64,000 bases of DNA from Sneathiella marina (GTDB taxonomy: Bacteria; Pseudomonadota; Alphaproteobacteria; Sneathiellales; Sneathiellaceae), in contig NZ_CP098747.1 in NCBI RefSeq assembly GCF_023746535.1, positions 2,750,501 through 2,814,500 of the forward strand, given 5' to 3'. The notes under the pieces were generated by a model, which was given only the letters and a program-made list of their open reading frames with translations, searched no databases and was not told the origin of the DNA. Positions within the stretch are counted from its first letter, which is position 1. The number at the start of each line of letters is the position of its first letter. Made by a program: the position numbers and the translations under genes. Below, piece by piece: positions 30,070 to 39,152 of this stretch.

Positions 30070-30537
30070 ATGTCAGGTAAAATTGATGCTCGGCTTGCCG
30101 AGATAGGTGTCGAAATTCCAGTCGCGGCCATGCCTGCCGCGAATTACGTCCCATATGTCGTTAGCGGCAATATGGTTTTCGTTTCCGGCCAGGTCCCTTT
30201 CGTAAATGGGGAACTGCAATATCAAGGCAAAGTCGGTGCTGATTTTGATACGGACACTGCTATCAAATGCGCTCGGGTCTGCGCCTTGAATATCGTGGCG
30301 CAAGTCAAGGCAGCTTGCGACGGCGATCTGGATCGTGTGGTAAAATGTGTCAAGCTTGGCGGTTTCGTAAATTGTATCGATGGATATGGAGAACAGCCAA
30401 AAGTCATCAACGGGGCTTCTGATCTGATGGTTGAGATTTTTGGGGACAAAGGACGCCATGCGCGTTTTGCCGTCGGCACGAATGCCCTCCCCATGAATGT
30501 GGCCGTTGAAATCGATGCCGTCTTCGAAATCGCCTAA
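30070..30537 (+). CDS. RidA/YjgF family protein, 155 aa
   Basis: A Rid-family protein that likely hydrolyses reactive enamine/imine intermediates. The core NMVFVSGQVPF and RVCALNIVAQVKAA are typical, and the Arg in HARFAVGTNALPMNVAVEID sits at the substrate-binding position. It is longer than classical RidA (~128 aa), as in the Rid subgroup with an N-terminal extension. A ribosome-binding site (AGGAT) precedes it by 6 bases, and it probably shares a transcript with the aldehyde dehydrogenase. Confidence 0.9.
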   Translation: MSGKIDARLAEIGVEIPVAAMPAANYVPYVVSGNMVFVSGQVPFVNGELQYQGKVGADFDTDTAIKCARVCALNIVAQVKAACDGDLDRVVKCVKLGGFVNCIDGYGEQPKVINGASDLMVEIFGDKGRHARFAVGTNALPMNVAVEIDAVFEIA

Positions 30538-30651
30538 TCGGAATTATTTAATGAAATTCTGCCTCAATTCACGCCACCATGTTATCGGGGGATACTTGGC
30601 AACCAAAACGTCGTTTCTTTGCGGCGATGAGACAAAATTATAGAGTAGTGA

Positions 30652-31800
30652 ATGTCTGAAGCCCTCGCGATTAAAACTCTGCAATCGATTTCTGAAATAA
30701 CCGAGAAAGACTGGAATGACTGTCTCGAGACAGATCACCCCTTCGTTACGCATCAGTTTCTGAAGGCACTTGAAGATAGTGGCTCGGTTACGGCTGAAAC
30801 CGGGTGGATGCCCTATCACCTGGTGTTGGAGCTGGACACGGAAATTGTCGGTGTCGCACCAATGTATGTCAAAGGCCATAGTCAGGGCGAGTATGTGTTT
30901 GATTACAGCTGGGCCCATGCTTATGAGCGGGCTGGTGGAAAATATTATCCAAAGTTGCAATTATCTGTCCCCTTCTCACCAGTGACCGGGCCCCGTCTTC
31001 TCGTACCTGCCGGACCCGACCAACCTGTCCGTCAACGCGCGCTCTTACAAGGAGCGCAACATGTCGCCAGTGAATTAGGCTTGTCATCTGTCCATCTGAC
31101 CTTTCTGGCAGAAAACGAAAAGTTGTTAATGGAAGAAGCTGGCTTCCTAATCCGTGCAGGAGAGCAGTTTCATTGGGTCAATAACGAGTATTCTGATTTC
31201 GACGCCTTTCTCGCCCAGCTATCTTCGCGAAAACGAAAAGCTATTAAGAAGGAGCGCATTGGCGCAACGGAAACAGGTCTTGAATTTGAAACTGTAAGCG
31301 GGCCGGAAATTGCTGAGCGGCATTGGGACGCCTTCTTCAATTTCTATATTGATACGGGCAGCAGGAAATGGGGCACTCCCTACCTTAACCGCAGCTTCTT
31401 TAGTCTGCTCAGCGAGTCGCTCGGCGACGCCATCGTACTGTTCATGGTCAAGCGTGATGGCCGTTATATTGCGGGCGCCCTCAATCTAAAAAGCCGTGAC
31501 TGCCTCTATGGCCGTTATTGGGGTTGCATTGAAGATCATCGATTTCTACATTTTGAAACTTGTTATTACCGGGCAATCGAATATGCGATTGATCACGGTA
31601 TCCAGCGCGTGGAAGCCGGTGCTCAAGGCCCCCATAAATTAGCTCGTGGATATCTTCCGACGAAAACCCATTCTGCGCATTGGTTGCGAGACCCCGGATT
31701 CCACGACGCGGTTGCTGAATTCCTGAAAGCCGAGACTCGCGAAATTGACGCGGAACTCAATTATCTTTCAGCGCATTCCCCTTTTCGTCAGCAAAAATAA
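30652..31800 (+). CDS. FemAB-like GNAT acyltransferase (DUF482)
   Basis: A 382-aa protein of the DUF482 acyltransferase-like family, related in fold to FemAB/GNAT proteins. The N-terminal segment carries DHPFVTHQFLKALEDSGSV, and the C-terminal half has GRYIAGALNLKS, YGRYWGC and QGPHKLARGYLP, the family signature. The acyl donor and acceptor are unknown. The upstream RidA gene is 114 bases away, so the two may be separately expressed. Confidence 0.87.
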   Translation: MSEALAIKTLQSISEITEKDWNDCLETDHPFVTHQFLKALEDSGSVTAETGWMPYHLVLELDTEIVGVAPMYVKGHSQGEYVFDYSWAHAYERAGGKYYPKLQLSVPFSPVTGPRLLVPAGPDQPVRQRALLQGAQHVASELGLSSVHLTFLAENEKLLMEEAGFLIRAGEQFHWVNNEYSDFDAFLAQLSSRKRKAIKKERIGATETGLEFETVSGPEIAERHWDAFFNFYIDTGSRKWGTPYLNRSFFSLLSESLGDAIVLFMVKRDGRYIAGALNLKSRDCLYGRYWGCIEDHRFLHFETCYYRAIEYAIDHGIQRVEAGAQGPHKLARGYLPTKTHSAHWLRDPGFHDAVAEFLKAETREIDAELNYLSAHSPFRQQK

Positions 31801-31880
31801 GATTACCTACCAACAATTTTGATCATTCTTTTGGAAGTCAAAGGTTGAATAATTCTCAATTTTGATATATATAGGTATTG

Positions 31881-31896
31881 ACGTTTACGTAAACGT
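31881..31896 (+). promoter_or_regulatory. 16-bp perfect palindrome, probable operator
   Basis: ACGTTTACGTAAACGT reads identically on both strands. A TTGACG hexamer overlaps its left end (31878-31883). It resembles the operators of MerR-type LiuR regulators of branched-chain and acyl-CoA catabolism, and is placed as a promoter operator would be, 50-70 bases before the diiron gene. The assignment to LiuR is inference; no regulator gene lies next to it. Confidence 0.55.
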
Positions 31897-31947
31897 AAAG
31901 GTAAGCCAGATAAGATGCTACCACCCAGAAAAGATAAAGGGATGACG

Positions 31948-33051
31948 ATGACCGACCATATTACCCATGATCCAATTTATAATACGGCCCACCGCGACGA
32001 TTTCCCCGGCATGATGAATGTAGATCGTTATGGCGCGAGAACAGACGCATTTGACGCGATCATTTCGGCCACCCATGATCACTTCTGGGACCCAATGGAT
32101 ACCGCGTATCTGGATTTCTCCAGCCCGTTCGATCTAAAAAACGAATATTTGATGCCACGGGAAACCTTTCCGGAGCTTCAAAGCGCCGTTGTAGATAAAC
32201 TGGATGAGGGGCAACAGATTCACCTTGCCAACGAAAGTACGAGATGGAGTCTATCGGGTATTCTGCATGGCGAGCAAGGCGCTTTGAGCCTGAGTGCGAG
32301 CTTGTGCCACATACTGGTCGATCCCGGCGCGCAGGAATATGCGTCGAACCAGACCAGAGAAGAAGCCCGTCACGTCACGGCCTTCAGTCGCTATATTCAT
32401 ACCCGCTGGGGAAAACCCTACCCTGTCGGAGAAGCACTTGGTGGCTTACTTACGGAACTTGTAGGTGCAGAGGAAGTCTATAAAAAACTGGTCGGCATGC
32501 AAATGCTGGTTGAAGGACTGGCCATGGGCGCGTTCGCAAATTTCCACTCGAAAACCAATGACCCTCTCCTCAAACGCCTAACTCAGCTGGTTATGACAGA
32601 CGAAGCATTTCATCATAAATTTGGTAAAATCTGGGCTGACAAAACCATTCCAAAACTGGGAACAGAAGAGCATAACCGGGTTGAGGATTGGGCAGCTCAA
32701 TGTTTTGAAACTGTTTTGTTCAATCTGGTCAATATTCGGCAGAAACAGGTCATCTATGATCAATTTGGCCTGGATTGGCAATGGGTACGTGATGCCTGCC
32801 GTGAAGTTTTCACGGACAAAGATCGCCGGAACACACTCAAGGAATCGACCAATATTTTTCGGGTGCTTATCAAGACCTTGATGAATTCCGGCATTATCAC
32901 GGATCGAACCCGCCCAATTTATTCTCACTGGGTAGATATGGATCAAATGGAAGGCGAGAACGAAGACATGATCGGATACGCCATTGCCGATGAAGGGATC
33001 GAATATCTCAAAACCATAAATCGTGGCCGCAAGGTAATCGGCCAGAAATAG
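31948..33051 (+). CDS. Ferritin-like diiron oxygenase-like protein, ~367 aa
   Basis: Four helices carry the diiron ligand pattern E...ExxH...E...ExxH: E109 (HGEQGAL), E139-A-R-H142, E189 (LVEGLAMG) and E219-A-F-H222. This points to a non-haem diiron oxygenase/oxidase or N-oxygenase-type protein. I do not recognise the substrate, and the family assignment stays at superfamily level. Start chosen at 31948, where AAAGGG sits 6 bases before; in-frame ATGs at 31915 and 31942 are alternatives. It lies 110 bases before a Baeyer-Villiger-type monooxygenase, so the two oxygenases may act in one pathway. Confidence 0.8.
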   Translation: MTDHITHDPIYNTAHRDDFPGMMNVDRYGARTDAFDAIISATHDHFWDPMDTAYLDFSSPFDLKNEYLMPRETFPELQSAVVDKLDEGQQIHLANESTRWSLSGILHGEQGALSLSASLCHILVDPGAQEYASNQTREEARHVTAFSRYIHTRWGKPYPVGEALGGLLTELVGAEEVYKKLVGMQMLVEGLAMGAFANFHSKTNDPLLKRLTQLVMTDEAFHHKFGKIWADKTIPKLGTEEHNRVEDWAAQCFETVLFNLVNIRQKQVIYDQFGLDWQWVRDACREVFTDKDRRNTLKESTNIFRVLIKTLMNSGIITDRTRPIYSHWVDMDQMEGENEDMIGYAIADEGIEYLKTINRGRKVIGQK

Positions 33052-33161
33052 ATACCTCCCTGCCCGTGTTTTGGATTATACCTTTGATCTGAGCACGGGC
33101 CATGGTACCCCAAAAATAACAATAAAAACAAAGCGCCGGTAACGCTGGCATTGAGGGCAAG

Positions 33162-34664
33162 ATGAATATAGCAACGGACATCAGTAAAACTGCGGATCAA
33201 ACCATTGACCATTTTGATGTTTTGATCGTCGGGGCAGGCATTTCTGGTATCGATGCGGCGTATCATCTGCAAAATGACTGCCCTGAAAAAACCTTTGCAC
33301 TGGTAGATAGCCAGGAGACGTTTGGTGGCACCTGGAGCACTCATAAATATCCGGGAATTCGCTCCGATAGTGACCTTTTTACTTTTGGCTACAAATGGAA
33401 GCCGTGGATGGGTGCGCCGATTGCAACGGCAGAGGAAATTCTTAAATACCTTGATGAATGCCTGGATGAAAATGACATTCGTCGACATATCCAGTTTCAG
33501 CGGGAAGTAAAAACCGCGAGCTGGTCCAGTGCAGAAAAATGTTGGACAGTAGAGCTTTTCTGCAAAGATTCCGGCAAGCTACAACAGCTAACCTGTAATT
33601 TTCTCTGGATGTGTCAGGGATATTATCGCCATTCAGAAGGATATACACCGGAATTTAAGGGGAAGGATCGTTTTGAAGGTGACATCGTTCATCCGCAGAC
33701 CTGGCCTGAAGACCTCGACTACAAGGACAAGAAAGTTGTCGTTATCGGCTCCGGTGCCACCGCGGCAACCTTGATACCGGCAATGGCCAAGGACTGTGCA
33801 CATATTACAATGCTGCAGCGGTCCCCGACATATTTCTTCGCGGCCCCCAACCGAAATGAAGTCGCTGATATGTTGCGAGAACTGGATGTGCCCGACGAAT
33901 GGACACATGAAATTGCCCGGCGCAAAGTCCTGTCCGACCAGAAGCTGATTACACATCGATCTTTCAATGATTCCGATGCATTGAGAAACGAACTGATCAT
34001 GGGTGCCAAGCAATATCTGGGGGAGGATTTCGACGTTGAAGCTCATTTTACACCGAGTTATCGCCCTTGGAGACAGCGGCTGGCCTTTGTGCCCGATGGT
34101 GACCTGTTCAGAGCGATCAAATCCGGTGACGCCTCTGTTGTAACCGACCAAATCGATACCTTCACGGAAAAAGGCATTCTGCTCAAGTCCGGCGATGAGC
34201 TGGAAGCTGATATCATCGTTACCGCAACCGGTTTCAATATGAACGCATTGGGAGATGTCGCCTTTACCATTGATGGGGAAGATTTCGATTTTTCAAAAAG
34301 CTGGGCACATCGCGGTATTTTGTTTTCCGGTCTCCCTAATTTGGCCTGGGTGTTTGGTTATTTACGGACGAGTTGGACCATGCGCTCCAATCTGGTTGCC
34401 GATTTTGTTGCACGTCTGTTGAACCATATGGATGAGAAAGGAGCGTCGGTGGTGACACCCCGTCTTCGTAAGGAAGATGAGGATATGCCGGAACTGCCGC
34501 TTGTTGATCCGGAAAACTTCAATGCCGGATATCTGATGCGCCACATGCATATCATGCCAAAACAAGGTGACCGGCAACCATGGATCTTCAGCCAGGACTA
34601 TTATTCAGAAAAGGATGAAATTCCTGCAGCTGACCTGGAAGACGGGACGCTCGAATATAAATAG
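33162..34664 (+). CDS. Baeyer-Villiger-type flavin monooxygenase, 500 aa
   Basis: A class B flavoprotein monooxygenase. The FAD Rossmann motif VGAGISGIDAAYHL is near the start and a second one, VIGSGATAATLIP, is mid-protein. Between them residues 171-182 carry F-x-G-x3-H-x3-W-P, the BVMO fingerprint (FEGDIVHPQTWP). NADPH would reduce the flavin, which inserts oxygen into a ketone or aldehyde; the real substrate is unknown. It is the last gene before the convergent AOX operon. Confidence 0.9.
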   Translation: MNIATDISKTADQTIDHFDVLIVGAGISGIDAAYHLQNDCPEKTFALVDSQETFGGTWSTHKYPGIRSDSDLFTFGYKWKPWMGAPIATAEEILKYLDECLDENDIRRHIQFQREVKTASWSSAEKCWTVELFCKDSGKLQQLTCNFLWMCQGYYRHSEGYTPEFKGKDRFEGDIVHPQTWPEDLDYKDKKVVVIGSGATAATLIPAMAKDCAHITMLQRSPTYFFAAPNRNEVADMLRELDVPDEWTHEIARRKVLSDQKLITHRSFNDSDALRNELIMGAKQYLGEDFDVEAHFTPSYRPWRQRLAFVPDGDLFRAIKSGDASVVTDQIDTFTEKGILLKSGDELEADIIVTATGFNMNALGDVAFTIDGEDFDFSKSWAHRGILFSGLPNLAWVFGYLRTSWTMRSNLVADFVARLLNHMDEKGASVVTPRLRKEDEDMPELPLVDPENFNAGYLMRHMHIMPKQGDRQPWIFSQDYYSEKDEIPAADLEDGTLEYK

Positions 34665-34698
34665 GGTGTACCGTCGGTCCCAACATCCCTAAATACTG

Positions 34699-35379
34699 TC
34701 AATCAACAATAATATTGTTGCCCGATTGGCGCGTGAGCAATTTGTCAGCGAAGCCGTGATTAACATCCCGATGCTCCGCCTCGTCAGCTCGAATGGCAAG
34801 AACAACATCGCGCAATCGGGCGTTTTGCGGTAACTGCCAATACTCAATGGCGATTTGTGGCGCGCGTACATTCTCTTGCCGCCCCGCGTCAATTTCCACC
34901 AAATATTGCGTATAACTTATAACAGCTTCTTCCTCGAAATAGCCAACAACACGATGAGCCGTAGCCGGGCTTAACAAATACAGCAGGAAATAGAAATTAT
35001 AGAAGATGATTTGCGTGAGCATGATAATGAAGCGTTCCAACCGGCTTGGTTGGGCAATTTCCACGAAGGTCATCAGATGCATACGCTCATTCTCCGCTTC
35101 ATCCAGTAAAATCTTGATCCAGCCCTGATCATCGCGAATATGGCGCAAAGCCGATAAATGCTGCCAAAGCCCACCAACCATCCCCGGAACTGCCGCCACA
35201 GTTTCCAGAACAACAGCCCGGTGGCCGTATCTTTTTGCAAAAAACCTGTCTGCAAAAAACCGGAGCATTTTGACAAATCCGAAGGCGATCCGGTCCCGCA
35301 AAGTACTAGGTATAATGTGACTGTCTATTTGGGGTGATGTGCGCATGCCTTCCGGCGGAGTTCTATTTTTAAACAACAT
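34699..35379 (-). CDS. Alternative oxidase (AOX), bacterial
   Basis: A membrane-bound diiron ubiquinol oxidase that reduces oxygen without pumping protons and is insensitive to NO and cyanide. The diiron ligands are visible: ETVA, LLDEAENERMH, FEEEAVISY and RADEAEHRDVNH. A hydrophobic hairpin (FIIMLTQIIFYNFYFLLYLL) sits in the membrane. Start taken at 35379 with GAGG four to six bases before; a longer frame begins with TTG at 35400. It is the last gene of the NsrR operon, which connects it with nitric-oxide stress. Confidence 0.94.
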   Translation of the reverse strand: MLFKNRTPPEGMRTSPQIDSHIIPSTLRDRIAFGFVKMLRFFADRFFAKRYGHRAVVLETVAAVPGMVGGLWQHLSALRHIRDDQGWIKILLDEAENERMHLMTFVEIAQPSRLERFIIMLTQIIFYNFYFLLYLLSPATAHRVVGYFEEEAVISYTQYLVEIDAGRQENVRAPQIAIEYWQLPQNARLRDVVLAIRADEAEHRDVNHGFADKLLTRQSGNNIIVD

Positions 35380-35380
35380 A

Positions 35381-35659
35381 TTAACCTCGATAGAATTCAA
35401 CTTTGAAAGTGACCGGCTGCGTCACTTGGACATGGTGTCGCACGGTCGGTTCGATGACGGCATGATTGCCGGACTGGATAAATGTTGCGACTGGCACCGG
35501 CGCTTCCAGAACGAATTCAAGCCCGCCCGTCAGAACACATAGTTTTCCCCAAACCCCGGGTTTTGTAGAATGGGCGGCCTGCAGGGATTTCGGCACTGAT
35601 TTTTCGGTAAAAACCGGCGTTTCACTGTATTTCGTGAGATTTTGAAAAGGGTCTGCCAT
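35381..35659 (-). CDS. DUF1971 (YeaR/TehB N-terminal-like) protein
   Basis: A 92-aa cupin-like protein of the DUF1971 family, found alone in YeaR and fused in TehB. It has the family pattern PKSLQAAHSTKPGVWGKL, LEFVLEAPVP, VIEPTVRHHV and VEFYRG. In E. coli the yeaR operon responds to nitrate and NO through NsrR, and here it sits inside an NsrR operon. It overlaps the truncated haemoglobin stop as TAATG. Its biochemical role is unknown. Confidence 0.9.
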   Translation of the reverse strand: MADPFQNLTKYSETPVFTEKSVPKSLQAAHSTKPGVWGKLCVLTGGLEFVLEAPVPVATFIQSGNHAVIEPTVRHHVQVTQPVTFKVEFYRG

Positions 35660-36105
35660 TATCCAGCCTGCTTTTTTATGCCGGGATATCCAAACATTGA
35701 AAGCTGCAGACTTTCCGCAATGCGTTCCGCCCGCTCCATAAAGTAGGGGATCACTTCCGGTGTCGGCGCTGTCGCCTCAAGTGTTTGTCGAAACAACGCG
35801 AGCCAAATCTGAAAATGTTCCTGAGTTACCGTTGAGAGCTTATTGTGCACCACCACTGGCTTGCCATTATAGCGCCCGCTATTCATGGCGACGGAAGACC
35901 AAAAATCCTTCATTTTTGCCAAATGAGGCGTCCAGTTACCACCAATTTTCGCCGCGAATATCGGGCCCAGTCGATTGTCCGCCCGAACCGCTTCATAAAA
36001 AGTCTCAACCAACTCCGAAATATACGCATCGTCAATGCCCATACGGGCCGCGGCCTCCTGAATTTCACGCCGCCGTTCCTCCGCGCTTCGAACTACAAAT
36101 GTCAT
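35659..36105 (-). CDS. Group III truncated haemoglobin
   Basis: A 148-aa globin that probably handles NO or O2. The group III pattern is visible: ISELVETFYEAVRADNRLGPIF, WTPHLAKMKDFWSSVAM, and the HFQIWLALFRQTL helix with the proximal His. A GGAGG site with 7-base spacing lies upstream, and the start overlaps the nsrR stop (TAATG). Position between nsrR and alternative oxidase suggests NO detoxification. Confidence 0.93.
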   Translation of the reverse strand: MTFVVRSAEERRREIQEAAARMGIDDAYISELVETFYEAVRADNRLGPIFAAKIGGNWTPHLAKMKDFWSSVAMNSGRYNGKPVVVHNKLSTVTQEHFQIWLALFRQTLEATAPTPEVIPYFMERAERIAESLQLSMFGYPGIKKQAG

Positions 36106-36545
36106 TATACAGCCTCCGATTTAAGTAATTTCCATAGCTGCGAGTTGTCGGCTACCAGATTTTCGACAGAATATTGATCAAGCACTTGGAGAAAAGCTTC
36201 CACGGCTTGCTTCAAGACGGATGACAATCTGCAGGCCGCTGTTATGCGACAAGTCCCATCCCGCCCGGCAAAGCATTCCACAAGAGCAAAATCTCCTTCA
36301 ATATGGCGGACGATCGTACCGACATTGATCCGGGCTGCGGGATAAGCCAGTCGCAATCCCCCGGCCCTTCCGCGAACCGTATCGATATATCCCAATTGCC
36401 CAAGTGTTTGAGCAATCTTCATCAGATGGTTTTTAGAAATTCCGTAATGCTCGGAAACCTCCGCAATCGTGACAAGGGTTCCCGGATTAACGGCCAGATG
36501 CATTAATAGCCGCAAGGCGTAATCGGTTTGTGTATTCAGGCGCAT
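36105..36545 (-). CDS. nsrR: Rrf2-family NO-sensing repressor NsrR
   Basis: A 146-aa winged-helix repressor that loses DNA binding when NO damages its iron-sulfur cluster. It has the Rrf2 helix-turn-helix (LVTIAEVSEHYGISKNHLMKI), the RGRAGGLRLA wing, and cluster cysteines C91, C99 and C105. E. coli NsrR has C91, C96 and C102. It heads the operon with truncated haemoglobin, DUF1971 and alternative oxidase, and its own promoter carries an NsrR box, so it is likely self-regulating. Confidence 0.94.
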   Translation of the reverse strand: MRLNTQTDYALRLLMHLAVNPGTLVTIAEVSEHYGISKNHLMKIAQTLGQLGYIDTVRGRAGGLRLAYPAARINVGTIVRHIEGDFALVECFAGRDGTCRITAACRLSSVLKQAVEAFLQVLDQYSVENLVADNSQLWKLLKSEAV

Positions 36546-36558
36546 AGCTTATCCTTTA

Positions 36559-36598
36559 AAGATGCATATTATATACATCTTTAAAATTCGCTTTTCAA
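36559..36598 (-). promoter_or_regulatory. nsrR promoter with NsrR box (36559-36581)
   Basis: The 11-1-11 inverted repeat has half-sites AAGATGCATAT and ATATACATCTT (complement AAGATGTATAT) around one central T; 10 of 11 positions agree. This is the classical NsrR box. On the minus strand a -35 TTGAAA (36598-36593) and -10 TATATA (36575-36570), spaced 17 bases, put the box over the -10, where bound NsrR would block polymerase. The nsrR ATG is 14 bases beyond the box. Confidence 0.85.
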
Positions 36599-36621
36599 GG
36601 CCTTAACATAGAAAAATTGAA

Positions 36622-37032
36622 CTAATCGTCTTTCGGCCCAACCCAGCCAAACGGATTGTGGGCAATCTCCCAGAGGTGACCGTCAGGATCTGCAAAATAC
36701 CCATGATAACCGCCCCAATGGGCTTTTTGCGGAGATTTTACTTCCGTTGCACCAACCTCAAGAGCTTCCGCCATCAGTTTATCGACCTCCCCCTCTGTCA
36801 TTACATTATGACAAAGATTAAAACCGCTATAACCACTTCCGATTGGGGATACTGTTGCATCATTTGCCAGCGCCGATCGTTCGCATAGCCCAAGCCACGT
36901 GCCATTCAGGTCAAAAAAAGCGACAGTCGGTGGCGACTCAATCATGGGCAGGCCCAGCCCGTCTCGATAGAAATTGATAGATTTTTCCAGATCTTGTACG
37001 GCAAGCGATACCATGCTTATTCTCGGTTTCAT
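36622..37032 (-). CDS. VOC-family (glyoxalase-like) protein, 136 aa
   Basis: A vicinal-oxygen-chelate fold protein with two beta-alpha-beta-beta-beta units. Opening motif: VSLAVQDLEKSINFYRDGLGLP; closing: WGGYHGYFADPDGHLWEIAHNP, with the usual metal-site Glu. The family covers isomerases, dioxygenases and antibiotic-binding proteins; the substrate is unknown. It is upstream of the nsrR promoter on the same strand but separated by about 80 bases. Confidence 0.88.
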   Translation of the reverse strand: MKPRISMVSLAVQDLEKSINFYRDGLGLPMIESPPTVAFFDLNGTWLGLCERSALANDATVSPIGSGYSGFNLCHNVMTEGEVDKLMAEALEVGATEVKSPQKAHWGGYHGYFADPDGHLWEIAHNPFGWVGPKDD

Positions 37033-37163
37033 TTTTCATCTCATTTGTTATTTGTTCATGTTATGTTCATATCATGAGTGCGTAAGAAAGACGAGTAGGT
37101 AATCCACCTCATTTTTACATATTTTAGGATTCCCGCACCAACAAACAGTGATATGCTGTTTCG

Positions 37164-38054
37164 ATGAATCTCAAACAAATCACAACGGCAAAGATCACAG
37201 GCACCGTCGAAACCTCACTTTCGGGAGATGCGACGCGTCTCTTTCCGTGGTGGAGTGTTACAAAAACCGTTTTGGCGACGACCGCATTGCAGCTGGCTGA
37301 TCAAGGCCACCTTGCCTTAGACGAAAAGCTATGGAATTCCCCTTACAGCTTGCGCCAATTGCTGCAACATCGGGCAGGTGTTCCTGAATATGGCCGTCTT
37401 GAAACTTATCACGCAGCGGTTGATCGAGGCGACACGCCCTGGTCTCCGCAAGAAATGCTGGAAAGAGTTAAGGTTGAGCAGCTTGATTTTGAACCGGGCA
37501 CGGGATGGGCCTATTCCAATGTCGGTTATTTACTGATCCGACAATTTATCGAACGGGTTATGGGCGCGGATATTGAAACAGTAATGCAAGAGCAGGTCTT
37601 TGGACCCCTGCAATTGCCATCCGTTCGCCTGGCCAGAAATCCCGACGACCTAGCCAATACCGCGTGGGGAAACGGGGCCGGTTATCATCCCGGTTGGGTT
37701 TATCATGGCTTACTCATCGGCAGTGCCGTTGATGCTGCACTATTCATGAACCGAATTTTGACCGGGCCGCTATTATCTCCGAAATTCCGGGAGACAATGA
37801 CGTCCCCCTTTGAAATAGGAGACTCTATTGCAGACCGGCCCTGGAGAACCCATGGTTATGGCCTTGGTGTGATGATGGGGCAAGTAGCAGACGCGGGACT
37901 TGCCATAGGCCATTCGGGGTGTGGAGCGGGAAGTGTCTGCGCTGTCTACCACTTTCCTGAGCTGGATACCCCCAGCACAACCGCTGCCTTCGCCCAAGTT
38001 GCAAATGAAGGCGAGACCGAGTGGGCTGCTGTCCAACTGGCAACAGCCCCGTAA
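37164..38054 (+). CDS. Serine hydrolase (class C beta-lactamase-like), 296 aa
   Basis: A beta-lactamase/D,D-peptidase fold hydrolase. The nucleophile motif S31-V-T-K34 lies in FPWWSVTKTVLA, the Tyr motif is Y117-S-N, and a GHSGCGAG segment near the end supplies the third motif. There is no signal peptide, so it is probably cytoplasmic, and at 296 aa it is short for the family. The substrate (ester or amide) is unknown. Confidence 0.87.
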   Translation: MNLKQITTAKITGTVETSLSGDATRLFPWWSVTKTVLATTALQLADQGHLALDEKLWNSPYSLRQLLQHRAGVPEYGRLETYHAAVDRGDTPWSPQEMLERVKVEQLDFEPGTGWAYSNVGYLLIRQFIERVMGADIETVMQEQVFGPLQLPSVRLARNPDDLANTAWGNGAGYHPGWVYHGLLIGSAVDAALFMNRILTGPLLSPKFRETMTSPFEIGDSIADRPWRTHGYGLGVMMGQVADAGLAIGHSGCGAGSVCAVYHFPELDTPSTTAAFAQVANEGETEWAAVQLATAP

Positions 38055-38062
38055 AATTTAAT

Positions 38063-38986
38063 TTAGACTGCGCGGATCTTATATCCGAGTCTCGGAAAAT
38101 GCACACAAACCTGATCAACCTGCGGATCACTCCTCAGCAATGACACCCTATCAAGGGTCAATTGCTGAAGATTTCCACTCACTGCCGGACCACCGCCCGT
38201 CGGTTCGACGGACACTTTCATACCCAGCGCCAGATTCAAGGGGTCATTGGGGTCAATAAACGAAGCCGTTTGCGGTGTTGCTTCCCTCGCGATATCAAGG
38301 GCCCTTTCATCACTCATGTCCTCATGGGGGCCATGGCCAATATCCCGGATTGATTTCTCCCATCGTACCAGATGGTCAAACTGGCTCAAAAACGCCTCCC
38401 CTTCCGCCATGCGGTCACGCAGGAACCAAACCAGATAATAGGAAAATGCGTCCATCAGCCCGGGCATTGGTCCGGACAGATATTCTGTTGTTTTCAGGCT
38501 GTTATTGATCCAGCTGAACTGGGTTCGGACATTGGCCAGACAATCAAGATACTTTGCCTGAATATCCTCCAGCGAAAAATCTGATCCAAAATACAGGGGC
38601 CCGCGATCTGCCAGAAATTCAGGTGGCATATTGGGGCTCATTTCCACAAGCGCAACCGTCACCACATCCCGAAACAATGGCCCATCTGTCCAATTCCCCA
38701 CAGCCCAGTCCAATTCTCCTTTGGTCGCCGACAATAAGCTTGATTCAGGAAAACGATTCTCCAGTTCACGAATAATGCAGCTGGTATCACAATAGATATC
38801 GGCTCCAATCTGCAATACTGGTGTCAGGCGATACCCGCCGGTCAAGGGCATAAGATTTGGTTTTGGCGGTAGTCTTGGAATGATCACGGATTGCCAGCTT
38901 AATCCCTTGAAGCCAAGAATAGTCCGGATTTTTTCCGTAACCGGGGATTGCGGATAATGATGAAGGATAATTTGATCGTCGCTCAC
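38063..38986 (-). CDS. Glutathione S-transferase family protein
   Basis: The N-terminal thioredoxin-like domain is visible in IILHHYPQSPVTEKIRTILG, with the cis-Pro in the LTPVLQIG strand and the DTSCIIRELE motif, followed by a helical domain. It has about 60 extra C-terminal residues (PNDPLNLALG onward) beyond a standard GST. A GTG start at 38986 follows GGGAG with 7-base spacing; an in-frame ATG at 39013 would add nine residues. Convergent with the serine hydrolase by 8 bases. Substrate unknown. Confidence 0.85.
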   Translation of the reverse strand: MSDDQIILHHYPQSPVTEKIRTILGFKGLSWQSVIIPRLPPKPNLMPLTGGYRLTPVLQIGADIYCDTSCIIRELENRFPESSLLSATKGELDWAVGNWTDGPLFRDVVTVALVEMSPNMPPEFLADRGPLYFGSDFSLEDIQAKYLDCLANVRTQFSWINNSLKTTEYLSGPMPGLMDAFSYYLVWFLRDRMAEGEAFLSQFDHLVRWEKSIRDIGHGPHEDMSDERALDIAREATPQTASFIDPNDPLNLALGMKVSVEPTGGGPAVSGNLQQLTLDRVSLLRSDPQVDQVCVHFPRLGYKIRAV

Positions 38987-39152
38987 ATGGTTACTCCCAT
39001 AAAACCTGCGCAACTCTTTGGACCATCAATAATAGGATATGTCTAGGCTAATTGCGCATTTCCTGAATTATCCCATAATCCAGAGCACCTGATCCTATTG
39101 AGGCTACTCTATCAAGATTGACGCCAAAGAGGACTTCACCCATAGTTCTGAA

